64,000 bases of DNA from Candidatus Saccharimonadota bacterium (GCA_017545485.1 JAFWMY010000011.1:62001-126000); one strand, 5' to 3'. Positions 8,879 to 17,465 are shown, counted from the stretch's first letter. Numbers and translations are program-made. The notes: generated by a model from the sequence alone, not told the origin.

Positions 8879-10978
8879 ATGGCTACTGGAATTAAGAGCT
8901 TGGCTGATATGCGGAACATTGGTATTATTGCCCATATTGACGCCGGCAAAACCACAACCTCTGAGGCGATTTTGTATCGTACCGGGTTAAAACATAAAAT
9001 TGACCTTGTAAAAGGTGGCACCGGCGGTGCTGAAACTGACTGGATGGAGCAGGAAAAAGAGCGTGGTATCACGATTACTTCTGCTGCCGTGACAGTTTAT
9101 TGGAAAAATCATCAGATTAATATTATTGATACCCCAGGGCATATTGACTTTACCGCTGAGGTAGAACGCTCTTTGCGTGTGCTTGATGGTGCTGTGGTAG
9201 TGTTTGACGGTAAGATGGGTGTAGAAGCTCAGTCAGAAACCGTGTGGCGCCAAGCAACCAAATACGGTATTCCACGTATCTGTTTCGTAAACAAAATTAA
9301 CCAAATCGGTGGTGATTTTTATAAATCTTTGGATTCTATTCATAAACGCCTTTCTAAGAATGCCGTTGCTATTCATCTACCTATCGGTTTTGAGAAAGAT
9401 ATTTGCGGTGTAGTTGACCTCGTTGATATGAAGGCTTATACCTACAAAGATTATGCCGATCACGAGTTAACTGTGGGTGAAATTCCAGCTGATATGGTAG
9501 ATAAGGCTAAAAATGCCCGATCAATGTTGATTGAAGAAGCAGTACAAGCCGATGAAGCTCTTATGGATAAGTACTTTAACGAAGGCGAAGATGCAATTAC
9601 AATAGAGGAATTAAAAGCGGCCCTTCGCAAACGTGTACTAGATGGCGACTTCTTCTTGGTAACTGGTGGTGATGGTCGTGGCGTAATTGTAGAGAAAGTT
9701 TTGGATCTTATGACCGATTACTTGCCATCTCCTCTTGATCGTGACCAAGGACAAACCGTTGGTACCGATCCAAAAACTGGTGACCAGATTGTCAGAAAAG
9801 CTGAAAATTCGGAACCTTTGACTGCGCTTGCATTCAAGATTGCAACAGATCCATTTGTCGGCAAATTAATCTTTATCCGTGTTTATGCGGGTACCTTGAA
9901 ATCCGGCGACACAGTCTTGAACGCTTCTACTGGCGACAAGGAAAGAATCGGACGCTTGGTGCGTATGCACGCAAATGATCGCAAGGATATTAACGAAATT
10001 ACTGCTGGCGATATCGCCGCTGTGGTTGGTCTTAAAAACTGTACCACTGGTACAACTTTATGTAGTCCAGCACACCCGATTTTGCTAGAGTCAATTGATT
10101 TCCCAGATCCACCGGTATCTATTGCTGTAGAGCCAAAGACAAAGGCTGACCAAGAGAAAATGGGTATTGGCCTCTCTAAGATGGCTGAAGAAGATCCAAC
10201 CTTCCGCGTTCATACAGATGAAGAAACTGGTCAAACCATCATTTCCGGTATGGGCGAGTTACACCTAGAAATTATTATTGACCGTTTGAAGAGAGAACAC
10301 GGCGTGGAAGCTAACACTGGTGCGCCACAAGTGGCTTATCGTGAAACTATTCGTGGTACAGCTGAAGCACAAGGTAAGCACATCAAACAATCCGGTGGTC
10401 GTGGTCAGTATGGTGATGTTTGGATTAAATTTGAACCAAACGAACCAGGGAAGGGCTTTGAATTTATTGATCAGATTAAGGGTGGCGTGGTTCCTCAAGA
10501 ATACCGCAAGCCAGTACAAAAGGGTGTGGAAGATACTTTGGCAGGTGGCGTGATTGCCGGATACCCAGTTGTAGACGTAAAAGCTACTCTGTACGATGGT
10601 TCTTACCACGATGTAGACTCTTCTGAGCTCGCCTTTACCTTAGCAGGTTCTTTGGCTACTCGTGAAGGTATTAAAAAGGCCAATCCAGTGCTACTTGAGC
10701 CAGTGATGAAGCTTGAAATCACTACTCCTGAAGATTTCATGGGCGACGTAATTGGCGATATAAACTCTCGTCGTGGTCGTATTGATGAAATGGAAGACTT
10801 AAATGGTGGTGCTAAGTTGATTAAAGCATTTTGTCCTCTAGCTAACCTCTTTGGTTATACCGGCGATTTACGTGGTATGACCCAAGGTCGTGCTGCATCT
10901 TCTATGGAGCTTTATGCTTATGAAGAAGTTCCACCTAACGTAGCTCAAGAGATTATTGAGAAGCGAAACGCAAAATAA
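8879..10978 (+). CDS. fusA: Elongation factor G
   Basis: A 699-residue translocase GTPase of normal length and five-domain layout. G1 is AHIDAGKTT, G2 lies in the switch region (ERGITITSA) and G3 is DTPGH. The guanine-recognition motif G4, normally NKMD, reads NKIN at residues 138-141; the DNA (AAC at 9299-9301) is clear, so the invariant Asp is replaced by Asn. The rest, including the domain IV tip region near GRGQYGD, looks intact. In the classical str operon it would be followed by tuf and rpsJ. Here those genes are 4.5 and 9 kb downstream, each with its own promoter. Confidence 0.97.
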   Translation: MATGIKSLADMRNIGIIAHIDAGKTTTSEAILYRTGLKHKIDLVKGGTGGAETDWMEQEKERGITITSAAVTVYWKNHQINIIDTPGHIDFTAEVERSLRVLDGAVVVFDGKMGVEAQSETVWRQATKYGIPRICFVNKINQIGGDFYKSLDSIHKRLSKNAVAIHLPIGFEKDICGVVDLVDMKAYTYKDYADHELTVGEIPADMVDKAKNARSMLIEEAVQADEALMDKYFNEGEDAITIEELKAALRKRVLDGDFFLVTGGDGRGVIVEKVLDLMTDYLPSPLDRDQGQTVGTDPKTGDQIVRKAENSEPLTALAFKIATDPFVGKLIFIRVYAGTLKSGDTVLNASTGDKERIGRLVRMHANDRKDINEITAGDIAAVVGLKNCTTGTTLCSPAHPILLESIDFPDPPVSIAVEPKTKADQEKMGIGLSKMAEEDPTFRVHTDEETGQTIISGMGELHLEIIIDRLKREHGVEANTGAPQVAYRETIRGTAEAQGKHIKQSGGRGQYGDVWIKFEPNEPGKGFEFIDQIKGGVVPQEYRKPVQKGVEDTLAGGVIAGYPVVDVKATLYDGSYHDVDSSELAFTLAGSLATREGIKKANPVLLEPVMKLEITTPEDFMGDVIGDINSRRGRIDEMEDLNGGAKLIKAFCPLANLFGYTGDLRGMTQGRAASSMELYAYEEVPPNVAQEIIEKRNAK

Positions 10979-10990
10979 TTTGTTAATGAA

Positions 10991-11022
10991 AATAGGCATC
11001 TGGACAAAGATGCCTATTTTTT
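10991..11022 (+). terminator. Terminator after fusA
   Basis: A 10-bp AATAGGCATC/GATGCCTATT stem is followed by six T. Confidence 0.9.
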
Positions 11023-11032
11023 GTTATTACTA

Positions 11033-11061
11033 TTGACATAAATGCATATCCGTGATATAAT
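11033..11061 (+). promoter_or_regulatory. Consensus promoter TTGACA-N17-TATAAT with TGn extension
   Basis: TTGACA (11033-11038), a 17-base spacer ending TGa, and TATAAT (11056-11061). It drives the large RNA beginning near 11068. Confidence 0.88.
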
Positions 11062-11067
11062 AAAAGC

Positions 11068-11571
11068 AGTGTGGGCATCATTGGACTTTAACAGTGGTGT
11101 TGGGAAAAGATAAATGTTTGCATGCTGGTTCGGACCATCTGGACGGACTGAGCCATTTTATCCTGTCTTTCATTCGCCTAATGAAAGAACTACCATCGGC
11201 TAAAATGTTTTAATACAATTCTCTTATACGGGGGAGATGAAGGCAATTGTATTAAGGGCTTATGTTCTCTCAGGCTTTGCCTGTACTGCTAGTTGGCGTA
11301 AATAACGAACCTCTGTTTGAGGGCTAAATCCTCCCGAAGTGTTATTTATTAAAACTAGTCGTAATAGATGAGAATTGGCCAGCCCGTAAACTCATCTTTA
11401 GAGGTTCTTTATCTGTTATACAGATAAGAGAATGTAGCTGTTATTGCTATTTTCTGCTTAGCGCTTGTGACGCAGGTGGAGATGTAGCATAAAAGCTATA
11501 AACATAGTAGTTGAGTTTTCAACTACAACCACACTCCTTTCTCAAGGCCGCTTTAATTAGCGGCCTTTTTT
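11068..11571 (+). ncRNA. Large structured non-coding RNA, about 500 nt, family not recognised
   Basis: This spans a consensus promoter to an intrinsic terminator with no open frame of note. It contains many self-complementary arms: CTTTCATT/AATGAAAG (about 11169-11189), ATACAATT/AATTGTAT (about 11213-11251), a nested CTAGTT..AAATAAC with GTTATTT..AACTAG (about 11290-11360), GATGAG/CTCATC (about 11367-11396), TTATCTG/CAGATAA (about 11409-11427) and GTAGTTG/CAACTAC (about 11507-11526). The long-range and nested pairing suggests a compact fold, not a simple leader. It lacks the tmRNA T-arm and 3' CCA, the RNase P GAGGAAAGTCC core and the SRP GGAA/AGCA core. The downstream gene is convergent, so it is not a leader. 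Confidence 0.75.
11544..11571 (+). terminator. Terminator of the large RNA, embedded in the adhesin 3' end
   Basis: An AAGGCCGC/GCGGCCTT stem (11544-11551 with 11560-11567) is followed by T's to 11571. The stop codon of the convergent adhesin gene lies in its loop. Confidence 0.88.
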
Positions 11572-14205
11572 AAAGATTGATTGACGAGAAGTTGCTCTGC
11601 GAATGAAATAACCTCCGAGACATATCACGACGACGGATACGACAAATATTGGAGCACCAGTAGAAGTGCTAGACTGGTTTTCGCTAGATTTAGTAATAAA
11701 ACCGGTGTCTGGAGCTGGAGTAGATACTTCTACGGATTCATCTTCGTTATTTAAATCTTCGTGGCTGACAATCAGCTCATCATCACGATATAGACTTTCA
11801 AATATTACAAATTTGGCTCCTTGAAGGTTAGTGGTATTTAACGGATAAAACATGTCAATTTCACCACAGGCTTCTTCTGGGGTAAAGGTGACCTCTTGTT
11901 CAACTGTCTCGTCATTTATAATCAGTTTCTCGCCAGTCTCTCTGTTCATTAGGATACCTTTTATAGTATACTCGGCGCCTGGCTTTAAGCAATATTTCAC
12001 AATATCTCTAATTATTACGTCTTGGTCATGGGGAAGAATTTTATCGTTGGTGTCTTTATTGGTTGCATAGGTATGAAGCTCAACTAATTCAACGGTTTGA
12101 GCAACATCATCTATATCTTCGTGGGAGGTGATTAATTCATCTTTATAGTAAAGCGTCTCGTAAACAACCAGTTCTGCGCCGCCCAAATTGGTGCTGTCAA
12201 AAGAGAAGAACATTTCTGTTTCGCCGCATTCTTCATCTGGCTTAATAGTGATAGAACTTTCAACGGGCTGACCATTATTTAGGAATTTTTCACCTGTATT
12301 TTTGTCCATTAACACGCCTTTAATTGTAAATTCTGTGCCGGCTTTTACACAGTAGGAAATCGTATCTTTGATTGTAGCTTCGCCGCCAACCTCTATAAAT
12401 TTATCGCCATCTTTAGCGTCAGTAGCTTCGGTTTCTAGAGTAAACTTGGTACAAGTATTGTTCCAATCACCGAGATCAATGACTTCATTATGCTCGTTAA
12501 TCTCAATGGTGATTTTTTGGTCTTTGATGCCTGTACAGAAAATGTTTGAACTACATCTTAACTCTTGGATAACGTATTTGCCATAGGGAAGAGCACCGAG
12601 CTCGTCTTTAACGGGGAGAGGATTGCCGTCGTGGTCATAACCAAACCAAGTACCAAAGCCTGAGAAGTAAAATGGTTCTGGCTCGTCGTAGAGTGGGTCG
12701 TATCCGTTTGTATTGAAAGAGTGTAAAGCAAAGCTAGAAGATGTATCTACAACGCCGTTTTGATCGCTAACGACTATATGGGTTTCGCCCATTTGATTGT
12801 TTTCATCTATGGCGGAAATACTAAAGAGAACATCGTGCATCGGTTTATCGTTAACTTCGTCCATTTTAATGAATTTCACATCTCCACGGATAACCTGGTT
12901 TTTAATAGTGGTTTCTGCATCATTAGAAGAACTACTGGCTGGAATGCTAATAGTTATTGGAGTGTCATTAAGGACGTACCCTCTGCCAGTTGCGGTCTCT
13001 TTAACAATATATGAGCCATATGGAAGCTTTTCAAACGTTACACTACAGCTACCACTTGTAAGTGTTTTAGTATCAATTACGGCGTTCTTAGCGTGACTTG
13101 CGCCATTATAATAAACTGGATTAGTAGAGTTGTTGATTAATTGGAAAGATGTGCCGTCAAAGGACAAGTCGCCAACCGTAGTGCAAGAATTAGTCTCGGC
13201 ATCGGCTTTATGAACGGTAATATTGCCAGAGACGACATTATCGTAAAAATACAGGTTAATTGTACTGTTACTTCCGTTTAGAGTTCCATTTTGCTCACTA
13301 GCAGTTAATTCGTAGCTAGCATTCGTTGCGGTTTCTACTACTCTGTATTTTACATTGTTTGCCAGGAGGTTTGAAAAGGTTATATTGCCACTAGCGTTGG
13401 TGGTACCTGTGGCGACTAAATCGCCATTGTTATATAATCTATCAGCTTTAGGGTTATAAATCTTAGCGCCCGAGTTATTATATACTTTAAATTCTATACC
13501 AGATAATGAAGCATTGCCCTGAGGGCTACAAGTATTAGTGATTTTGTCGCATTTTTGGACATTAATAGTGCCATATTGATAAGAGTTTTCAATCCAGACA
13601 ATGTCCTGAACAGCGCCACCGCCTAAAGTGCGATATAAAGTAAAGTTCTTAGCAATCGCCCAAACTGGGGCATCATTATTGATATACCCTTGCAAAATAC
13701 CGATCATTCTATTGATGTAATCCACATTAGTTGGGGAGACACCGGTATAGTCACCAGCATAAATTGCCCCCATAATGGCATGTGCCCAGGCATATTCTTC
13801 TTCTGCGGTTGCACCCCAATAATCAAACATCTCTCTCTCGGCGGCCCTAGTGTACGAATTATCGTAAGTAGTGATATAAATCATAAGCTTTAATTGTTTA
13901 TATCTATTCTCATCACTATTAACTAAATCTGCTGTATACTGACCGCTAGGAGTACCGAGCGATGGCTGGGCGCAAAATGCATCATAGTCAGTGCCACCGG
14001 ATGAAATATAAAAATGATTTGTCATCCAACCATCATAGCTTATTGGAGCACCTGGAGTAACATAAACTGTACCGCCATCTGCGGTGGCGTTAACATCGGT
14101 ATTGATATTTTTAAGAGCCAAAAAACCCCCGATAGCCAATAGTATCACAGTAAAGACTAACGAAAAGGCTTTAATAGCATATTTCTTGCGGGGTAAATTA
14201 AACAT
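11557..14205 (-). CDS. Giant surface adhesin: thioester-type head, CnaB/SpaA-like and VaFE repeats, sorting signal
   Basis: An 882-residue exported protein with a signal anchor at about 10-31. The head (45-205) looks like a thioester domain: Cys78 in YDAFCAQP and Gln200 in AVQDIVW are the candidate cross-linking pair. Three CnaB/SpaA-like beta domains follow (about 211-315, 330-435, 440-615), each starting with NVQKCD- or VHKAD-like strands and closing with a YxVxE strand. Two tandem VaFE-type domains (about 620-745 and 746-830) end in LVVYETLY and FVIFESLY. The C-terminus has PAPDTG (830-835), a Ser/Thr linker, a membrane helix (about 852-868) and a basic tail. This architecture mediates host attachment in Gram-positive pili and adhesins. 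The sortase at 40.1 kb is a plausible anchor enzyme. Confidence 0.85.
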   Translation of the reverse strand: MFNLPRKKYAIKAFSLVFTVILLAIGGFLALKNINTDVNATADGGTVYVTPGAPISYDGWMTNHFYISSGGTDYDAFCAQPSLGTPSGQYTADLVNSDENRYKQLKLMIYITTYDNSYTRAAEREMFDYWGATAEEEYAWAHAIMGAIYAGDYTGVSPTNVDYINRMIGILQGYINNDAPVWAIAKNFTLYRTLGGGAVQDIVWIENSYQYGTINVQKCDKITNTCSPQGNASLSGIEFKVYNNSGAKIYNPKADRLYNNGDLVATGTTNASGNITFSNLLANNVKYRVVETATNASYELTASEQNGTLNGSNSTINLYFYDNVVSGNITVHKADAETNSCTTVGDLSFDGTSFQLINNSTNPVYYNGASHAKNAVIDTKTLTSGSCSVTFEKLPYGSYIVKETATGRGYVLNDTPITISIPASSSSNDAETTIKNQVIRGDVKFIKMDEVNDKPMHDVLFSISAIDENNQMGETHIVVSDQNGVVDTSSSFALHSFNTNGYDPLYDEPEPFYFSGFGTWFGYDHDGNPLPVKDELGALPYGKYVIQELRCSSNIFCTGIKDQKITIEINEHNEVIDLGDWNNTCTKFTLETEATDAKDGDKFIEVGGEATIKDTISYCVKAGTEFTIKGVLMDKNTGEKFLNNGQPVESSITIKPDEECGETEMFFSFDSTNLGGAELVVYETLYYKDELITSHEDIDDVAQTVELVELHTYATNKDTNDKILPHDQDVIIRDIVKYCLKPGAEYTIKGILMNRETGEKLIINDETVEQEVTFTPEEACGEIDMFYPLNTTNLQGAKFVIFESLYRDDELIVSHEDLNNEDESVEVSTPAPDTGFITKSSENQSSTSTGAPIFVVSVVVICLGGYFIRRATSRQSIFKKGR

Positions 14206-14246
14206 TTTTGTTTCCTTTTTTTATTTGTATGACTAATACGCTTTTG

Positions 14247-14274
14247 ATTATACGCTACTTTTTAAAAAAGTCAA
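14247..14274 (-). promoter_or_regulatory. Promoter of the adhesin gene
   Basis: On the minus strand: TTGACT, 16 bases, TATAAT. The leader ends AAAAAAAGGAAACAAAA before the ATG, closely resembling the leader of the other sortase-type protein at 19.8 kb. Confidence 0.75.
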
Positions 14275-14329
14275 TACCTAATTTTTAGCTTTTTCCAGGT
14301 CCATATTTGGCAGTTTCATGGTGTTACTA

Positions 14330-14358
14330 TTGACAAAATTAAGCATGTGTGCTATAAT
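14330..14358 (+). promoter_or_regulatory. Consensus promoter TTGACA-N17-TATAAT with TGn extension
   Basis: TTGACA (14330-14335), a 17-base spacer ending TGc, and TATAAT (14353-14358). It drives the unknown gene pair at 14.4-15.3 kb. Confidence 0.85.
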
Positions 14359-14375
14359 ATAGTCAGATATATTCA

Positions 14376-14424
14376 TGCGGGTAGGTGGGAATCCGCTAAT
14401 ACTATCCGCACATTAAAAAGGAGG
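14376..14424 (+). promoter_or_regulatory. Leader hairpin plus shared 18-nt RBS module
   Basis: A 9-bp stem pairs TGCGGGTAG (14376-14384) with CTATCCGCA (14402-14410). The next bases form CGCACATTAAAAAGGAGG (14407-14424), which is identical to a stretch in the leader of the PIN-PhoH gene at 48857-48874. TAGGTGGGA (14382-14390) is also shared. A common post-transcriptional control element is inferred. Confidence 0.55.
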
Positions 14425-14432
14425 AAGAAACT

Positions 14433-14675
14433 ATGAAAGAAAAGTATTTGAAGTTGATTGCTGAATGGGCTGAAACGGACGCAAGATGGATAAAAAACGG
14501 TGAAAGCCGCTTCAAATGGCAAAGAATCCGCCAGGAGACGATAAATGGTTGGTTTATCACAAAGTATGATAAACAATCATTGCTGGCTCATTATAACGAG
14601 CTCGTCAAACAGGCTGTAACCATTCGTATCAAGAAAGCACCTGAAAGAGGCAAAATTGCCGTTTCACAATTTTAA
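14433..14675 (+). CDS. Small hypothetical protein (80 aa)
   Basis: I do not recognise this protein. It is basic, Trp-rich and predicted mostly helical (for example WAETDARWIKNGESRFKW), with no signal peptide or membrane segment, so it is probably cytoplasmic and possibly nucleic-acid or ribosome associated. It has a consensus promoter, a structured leader and a strong AAAAAGGAGG ribosome binding site 8 nt from the ATG, all consistent with high expression. The next gene starts 18 bases after its stop codon, so the two probably form one transcript ending at the terminator near 15.3 kb. Confidence 0.7.
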   Translation: MKEKYLKLIAEWAETDARWIKNGESRFKWQRIRQETINGWFITKYDKQSLLAHYNELVKQAVTIRIKKAPERGKIAVSQF

Positions 14676-14693
14676 GAAAGGGGGGATACGAAA

Positions 14694-15266
14694 ATGGCAG
14701 TAAAAAAGAGAAACTCTGACTTTGTCGGGGAGAAGGCCACTCGGGGTAAAGACATAGACCCTGTTGATTGGAGCGTACAAGCCCCAATAGAAACAGAGGA
14801 TGGTCACCTTGAGGTAACTGTCACGCTTAGAGCGCACGATGCGGAAAGTCCTAAGGCTTCCAGAGATGGTGAAATTATTATCCTGGGGTCAAGCACCTCA
14901 AGAAGCCATTTCAGGTTTCGTAAAAAAGAAATCTTGGAGTTGATTCCAGACGAATATCGCAGCAACCCGTTCGCTTTAGTGAATGCAATTGGCAAAATTG
15001 CAGATCTAAAGGACACCTTTAACAAACAACTAAAGGAAGCTGTGATGACTCAATTTAAGAGTTGGAAGTTTAAAGATAGTTCTGTCAAATACAGAACTGC
15101 ACTTGAGCTTCTTGAGAACGAAGAATACGTCAAATTCAACGGGCTCAGAACTCGTAAACAGAAATCAGATAACTATTATATCTGGTTACTTGAACAAATT
15201 GCCAAACTAGAAACATTAATGTATCTAGAGCGGCAACCAGTAAGCTTCCAGGGGGGGAGGTACTAA
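14694..15266 (+). CDS. Hypothetical protein (190 aa), partner of the preceding gene
   Basis: I do not recognise this protein. The N-terminal third is charged and probably extended. The middle has a beta-like stretch (GHLEVTVTLRAHDAE) and an Ile-rich strand (GEIIILGSSTSRSHFRFRK). The C-terminal half is helical (for example KDTFNKQLKEAVMTQFKSWKF). There is no signal peptide or membrane helix. GAAAGGGGGG precedes the ATG. It is co-oriented with the 80-residue gene and ends before a clear terminator. The pair sits between fusA and tuf, an interval that is empty in the ancestral str operon. Confidence 0.7.
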   Translation: MAVKKRNSDFVGEKATRGKDIDPVDWSVQAPIETEDGHLEVTVTLRAHDAESPKASRDGEIIILGSSTSRSHFRFRKKEILELIPDEYRSNPFALVNAIGKIADLKDTFNKQLKEAVMTQFKSWKFKDSSVKYRTALELLENEEYVKFNGLRTRKQKSDNYYIWLLEQIAKLETLMYLERQPVSFQGGRY

Positions 15267-15295
15267 TTTATTAGTTTCTTTTCCTTTGGTATATA

Positions 15296-15322
15296 AGCGG
15301 TCTACTTGTAGGCCGCTTTTTT
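15296..15322 (+). terminator. Terminator after the unknown gene pair
   Basis: AGCGGTC pairs with GGCCGCT (one G-U) and is followed by six T. Confidence 0.85.
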
Positions 15323-15344
15323 CATTTTTAATTAAAATAACCTC

Positions 15345-15373
15345 TTTACAAAAATGAAAAAATAGTCTAGAAT
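15345..15373 (+). promoter_or_regulatory. tuf promoter
   Basis: TTTACA (15345-15350), a 17-base spacer, TAGAAT (15368-15373). Confidence 0.75.
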
Positions 15374-15386
15374 AATAGAGTAGAGA

Positions 15387-15416
15387 TTTGGAGCTGGTTT
15401 TTATTAGCGCTCCAAA
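15387..15416 (+). promoter_or_regulatory. Hairpin in the tuf leader
   Basis: A perfect 8-bp stem, TTTGGAGC with GCTCCAAA, encloses a 14-nt loop near the predicted 5' end of the tuf mRNA. It may stabilise the message or regulate it. No T tract follows, so it is not a terminator. Confidence 0.6.
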
Positions 15417-15440
15417 CATAATAAAATAAAAGGAGATTGA

Positions 15441-16625
15441 ATGGCAAATTTTGACCGTTCCAAGCCGCATATTAACGTCGGCACCATGGGTCACGTTGAC
15501 CATGGTAAAACCACTTTAACAGCTGCGATTACGAGCGTTCTTGCGAAGAGACTTCCATCGGACGTTAATAAACCAGTTGCTTATGATCAAATTGACAATG
15601 CTCCAGAAGAGAAAGCTCGTGGTATCACCATCGCTACTTCTCACCAAGAGTATGAGTCTGAAAAGCGTCACTATGCACACGTAGATATGCCTGGTCACGC
15701 TGACTATATTAAAAACATGATTACTGGTGCTGCACAGGTTGATGGTGCTATCCTCGTAGTTGCTGCGAATGATGGTCCATTGCCACAAACTCGTGAGCAC
15801 GTACTTCTTGCCCACCAGGTGAACGTACCAAAAATCATTGTATTCCTAAACAAGATGGATCTCGCTGATCCAGAACTCGTTGAGCTCGTAGAAATGGATG
15901 TCCGTGAGCTTCTTAACAAGTACGGTTTTGATGGCGACAACGCTCCTATCATCAAGGGTTCTGCTACTAAGGCTCTAGAAGGTGATAAGGAAAACGAAGA
16001 CGCTATCATGGAACTCGTTAAAGCTATGGATGAATACTTTGACATTCCTGAGCACGATCTTGATAAACCATTCTTGATGCCAATTGAGGATGTCTTCTCT
16101 ATTAAGGGTCGTGGTACTGTTGCTACCGGCCGTATTGAGCAAGGTGTCGTTAAGCTAAATGACGAAGTCGAAATCGTTGGTCTTCGTGAGACTCAAAAGT
16201 CTGTTGTGACTGGTATTGAGGCCTTCCATAAGACCTTGGATCAGGGTCAAGCTGGCGATAACGCAGGGTTGCTCCTTCGTGGTATCGAGCGCGATCAAAT
16301 CGAGCGTGGCCAGGTGATTGCCAAGCCTGGTACTATCACTCCTCACACTGAGTTTGAGGCACAGGTTTACATCTTGAAGAAAGAGGAAGGCGGACGCCAC
16401 ACTCCATTCTCCAAGGGTTACAAGCCACAGTTCTACTTCCGCACCACTGATGTGACTGGTGAAGTTGAGCTTCCAGCTGACAAGGAGATCGTCATGCCTG
16501 GTGACCAAGTAACCTTTAAGGTTAAACTCTTGCAACCAGTTGCTATGAACGACAACGACCGTTTCGCTATCCGTGAAGGTGGTAAGACAGTTGGTTCTGG
16601 TGTGATCACCAAAGTTATCAAGTAA
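15441..16625 (+). CDS. tuf: Elongation factor Tu
   Basis: A 394-residue GTPase that delivers aminoacyl-tRNA to the ribosome. All motifs are canonical: [14 protein letters not shown] and NKMD, with SATKA-like GSATKA for G5, followed by two beta-barrel domains. The intact NKMD contrasts with the altered motif in EF-G. An AAAAGGAG ribosome binding site precedes the ATG. Codon use is visibly biased toward C-ending codons compared with neighbours (for example ctc, atc and acc runs), as expected for a very highly expressed gene. It has its own promoter and terminator. Confidence 0.98.
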   Translation: MANFDRSKPHINVGTMGHVDHGKTTLTAAITSVLAKRLPSDVNKPVAYDQIDNAPEEKARGITIATSHQEYESEKRHYAHVDMPGHADYIKNMITGAAQVDGAILVVAANDGPLPQTREHVLLAHQVNVPKIIVFLNKMDLADPELVELVEMDVRELLNKYGFDGDNAPIIKGSATKALEGDKENEDAIMELVKAMDEYFDIPEHDLDKPFLMPIEDVFSIKGRGTVATGRIEQGVVKLNDEVEIVGLRETQKSVVTGIEAFHKTLDQGQAGDNAGLLLRGIERDQIERGQVIAKPGTITPHTEFEAQVYILKKEEGGRHTPFSKGYKPQFYFRTTDVTGEVELPADKEIVMPGDQVTFKVKLLQPVAMNDNDRFAIREGGKTVGSGVITKVIK

Positions 16626-16640
16626 TTTGATTACTTTAAT

Positions 16641-16672
16641 AAAATCTCCTCTGGAAACAGGGGAGATTTTTT
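16641..16672 (+). terminator. Terminator after tuf
   Basis: AAAATCTCC.TCTG pairs with CAG.GGGAGATTTT around a GAAA loop, followed by T's. Confidence 0.9.
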
Positions 16673-16690
16673 GTGCATATATTGACATCT

Positions 16691-16720
16691 TTGCGTAAGC
16701 ATGATGTAGTATGGTATAAT
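16691..16720 (+). promoter_or_regulatory. Promoter of the 16.8-kb gene
   Basis: TTGCGT, an 18-base spacer, TATAAT (16715-16720). A better TTGACA at 16682-16687 lies 27 bases from the -10 box and is too far to pair with it. Confidence 0.55.
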
Positions 16721-16799
16721 AAGGATAGAAGTTTATTATAAAACCGAGACTATAAGCTTTGAACTTTAAATTAGGAACAATACTTATAAGGAGGGTGCT

Positions 16800-17459
16800 A
16801 TGGAAAATAGTAATAAGTATTATTGTAGATTGGCAAGCGAATTTAGCATTCATGAATTCTTAGATAGAGTGAAAGCAAAAGGGGGAGAAAAGTACGAATC
16901 GTTTGAAGATTTAATTTCATTAATTAATAATAGCGATGCAGAGTTATTTGTAGAAGACGCAAGGTGGGTAAACTATTGGAATTATGGACGTTATACGAAA
17001 GATGATATCGGGGCTATTGAGGCATGGTATGATCGCGGCATCTTTGATAGGGAGTTAGCAATTATTGTCAACGATGTCTTTAAAGAAATGGGGTTTATTA
17101 GAACGAATTGGAAAGAAGACCCTCGTATAGATGCGCTTTTCTACCTACTCGACCTTCAATGTTTTACTACTTATTTTGAAATCATTTATGAGAAGGAAGA
17201 ATACGAAACTCACGATATCGCCGAGGATGAAACGAAAATCCGGAAAACAATGGCTCTGATTGAACGTTACCTCCCGCCAATGCAATATAGTATATTCAGA
17301 TTCCATGTTTTTTATGGACATAGGCTATTTTATAATTGGGATATACCAAGACCAAGAAATGACGGGTATACTGAGATGGAAGTTGAGCTGCTAAAGAAAG
17401 CGATTGCTAATCTAAAACGTTATTGTAAAGAAAAAATACTACATATCTTTTGTTCTTAA
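16800..17459 (+). CDS. Hypothetical protein (219 aa)
   Basis: I do not recognise this protein. It is a soluble, largely helical, aromatic-rich protein with many Tyr, Phe and Trp residues (for example ARWVNYWNYGRYT and FRFHVFYGHRLFYNW) and no signal peptide or membrane helix. AAGGAGGGTGCT directly precedes the ATG. It has its own promoter and terminator and lies between tuf and rpsJ. The surface pattern of acidic then basic segments gives no functional hint, and no catalytic motif is apparent. Confidence 0.7.
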   Translation: MENSNKYYCRLASEFSIHEFLDRVKAKGGEKYESFEDLISLINNSDAELFVEDARWVNYWNYGRYTKDDIGAIEAWYDRGIFDRELAIIVNDVFKEMGFIRTNWKEDPRIDALFYLLDLQCFTTYFEIIYEKEEYETHDIAEDETKIRKTMALIERYLPPMQYSIFRFHVFYGHRLFYNWDIPRPRNDGYTEMEVELLKKAIANLKRYCKEKILHIFCS

Positions 17460-17465
17460 TTAAAG

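Noticed and set aside
11068-11571. Idea that the 500-nt RNA is tmRNA, RNase P RNA or SRP RNA
   Set aside because: No T-arm with encoded CCA, no tag frame, no GAGGAAAGTCC-type core and no GGAA/AGCA-type SRP core could be found. The GGTTCGGACC stretch is not a proper T-loop.
12368-13096. Plus-strand frames opposite the adhesin gene
   Set aside because: They are shadows of the long repeated coding sequence with no start signals or recognisable protein features.
16682-16720. TTGACA at 16682 as -35 box for TATAAT at 16715
   Set aside because: The spacer would be 27 bases, too long for sigma-70. TTGCGT with an 18-base spacer fits better.
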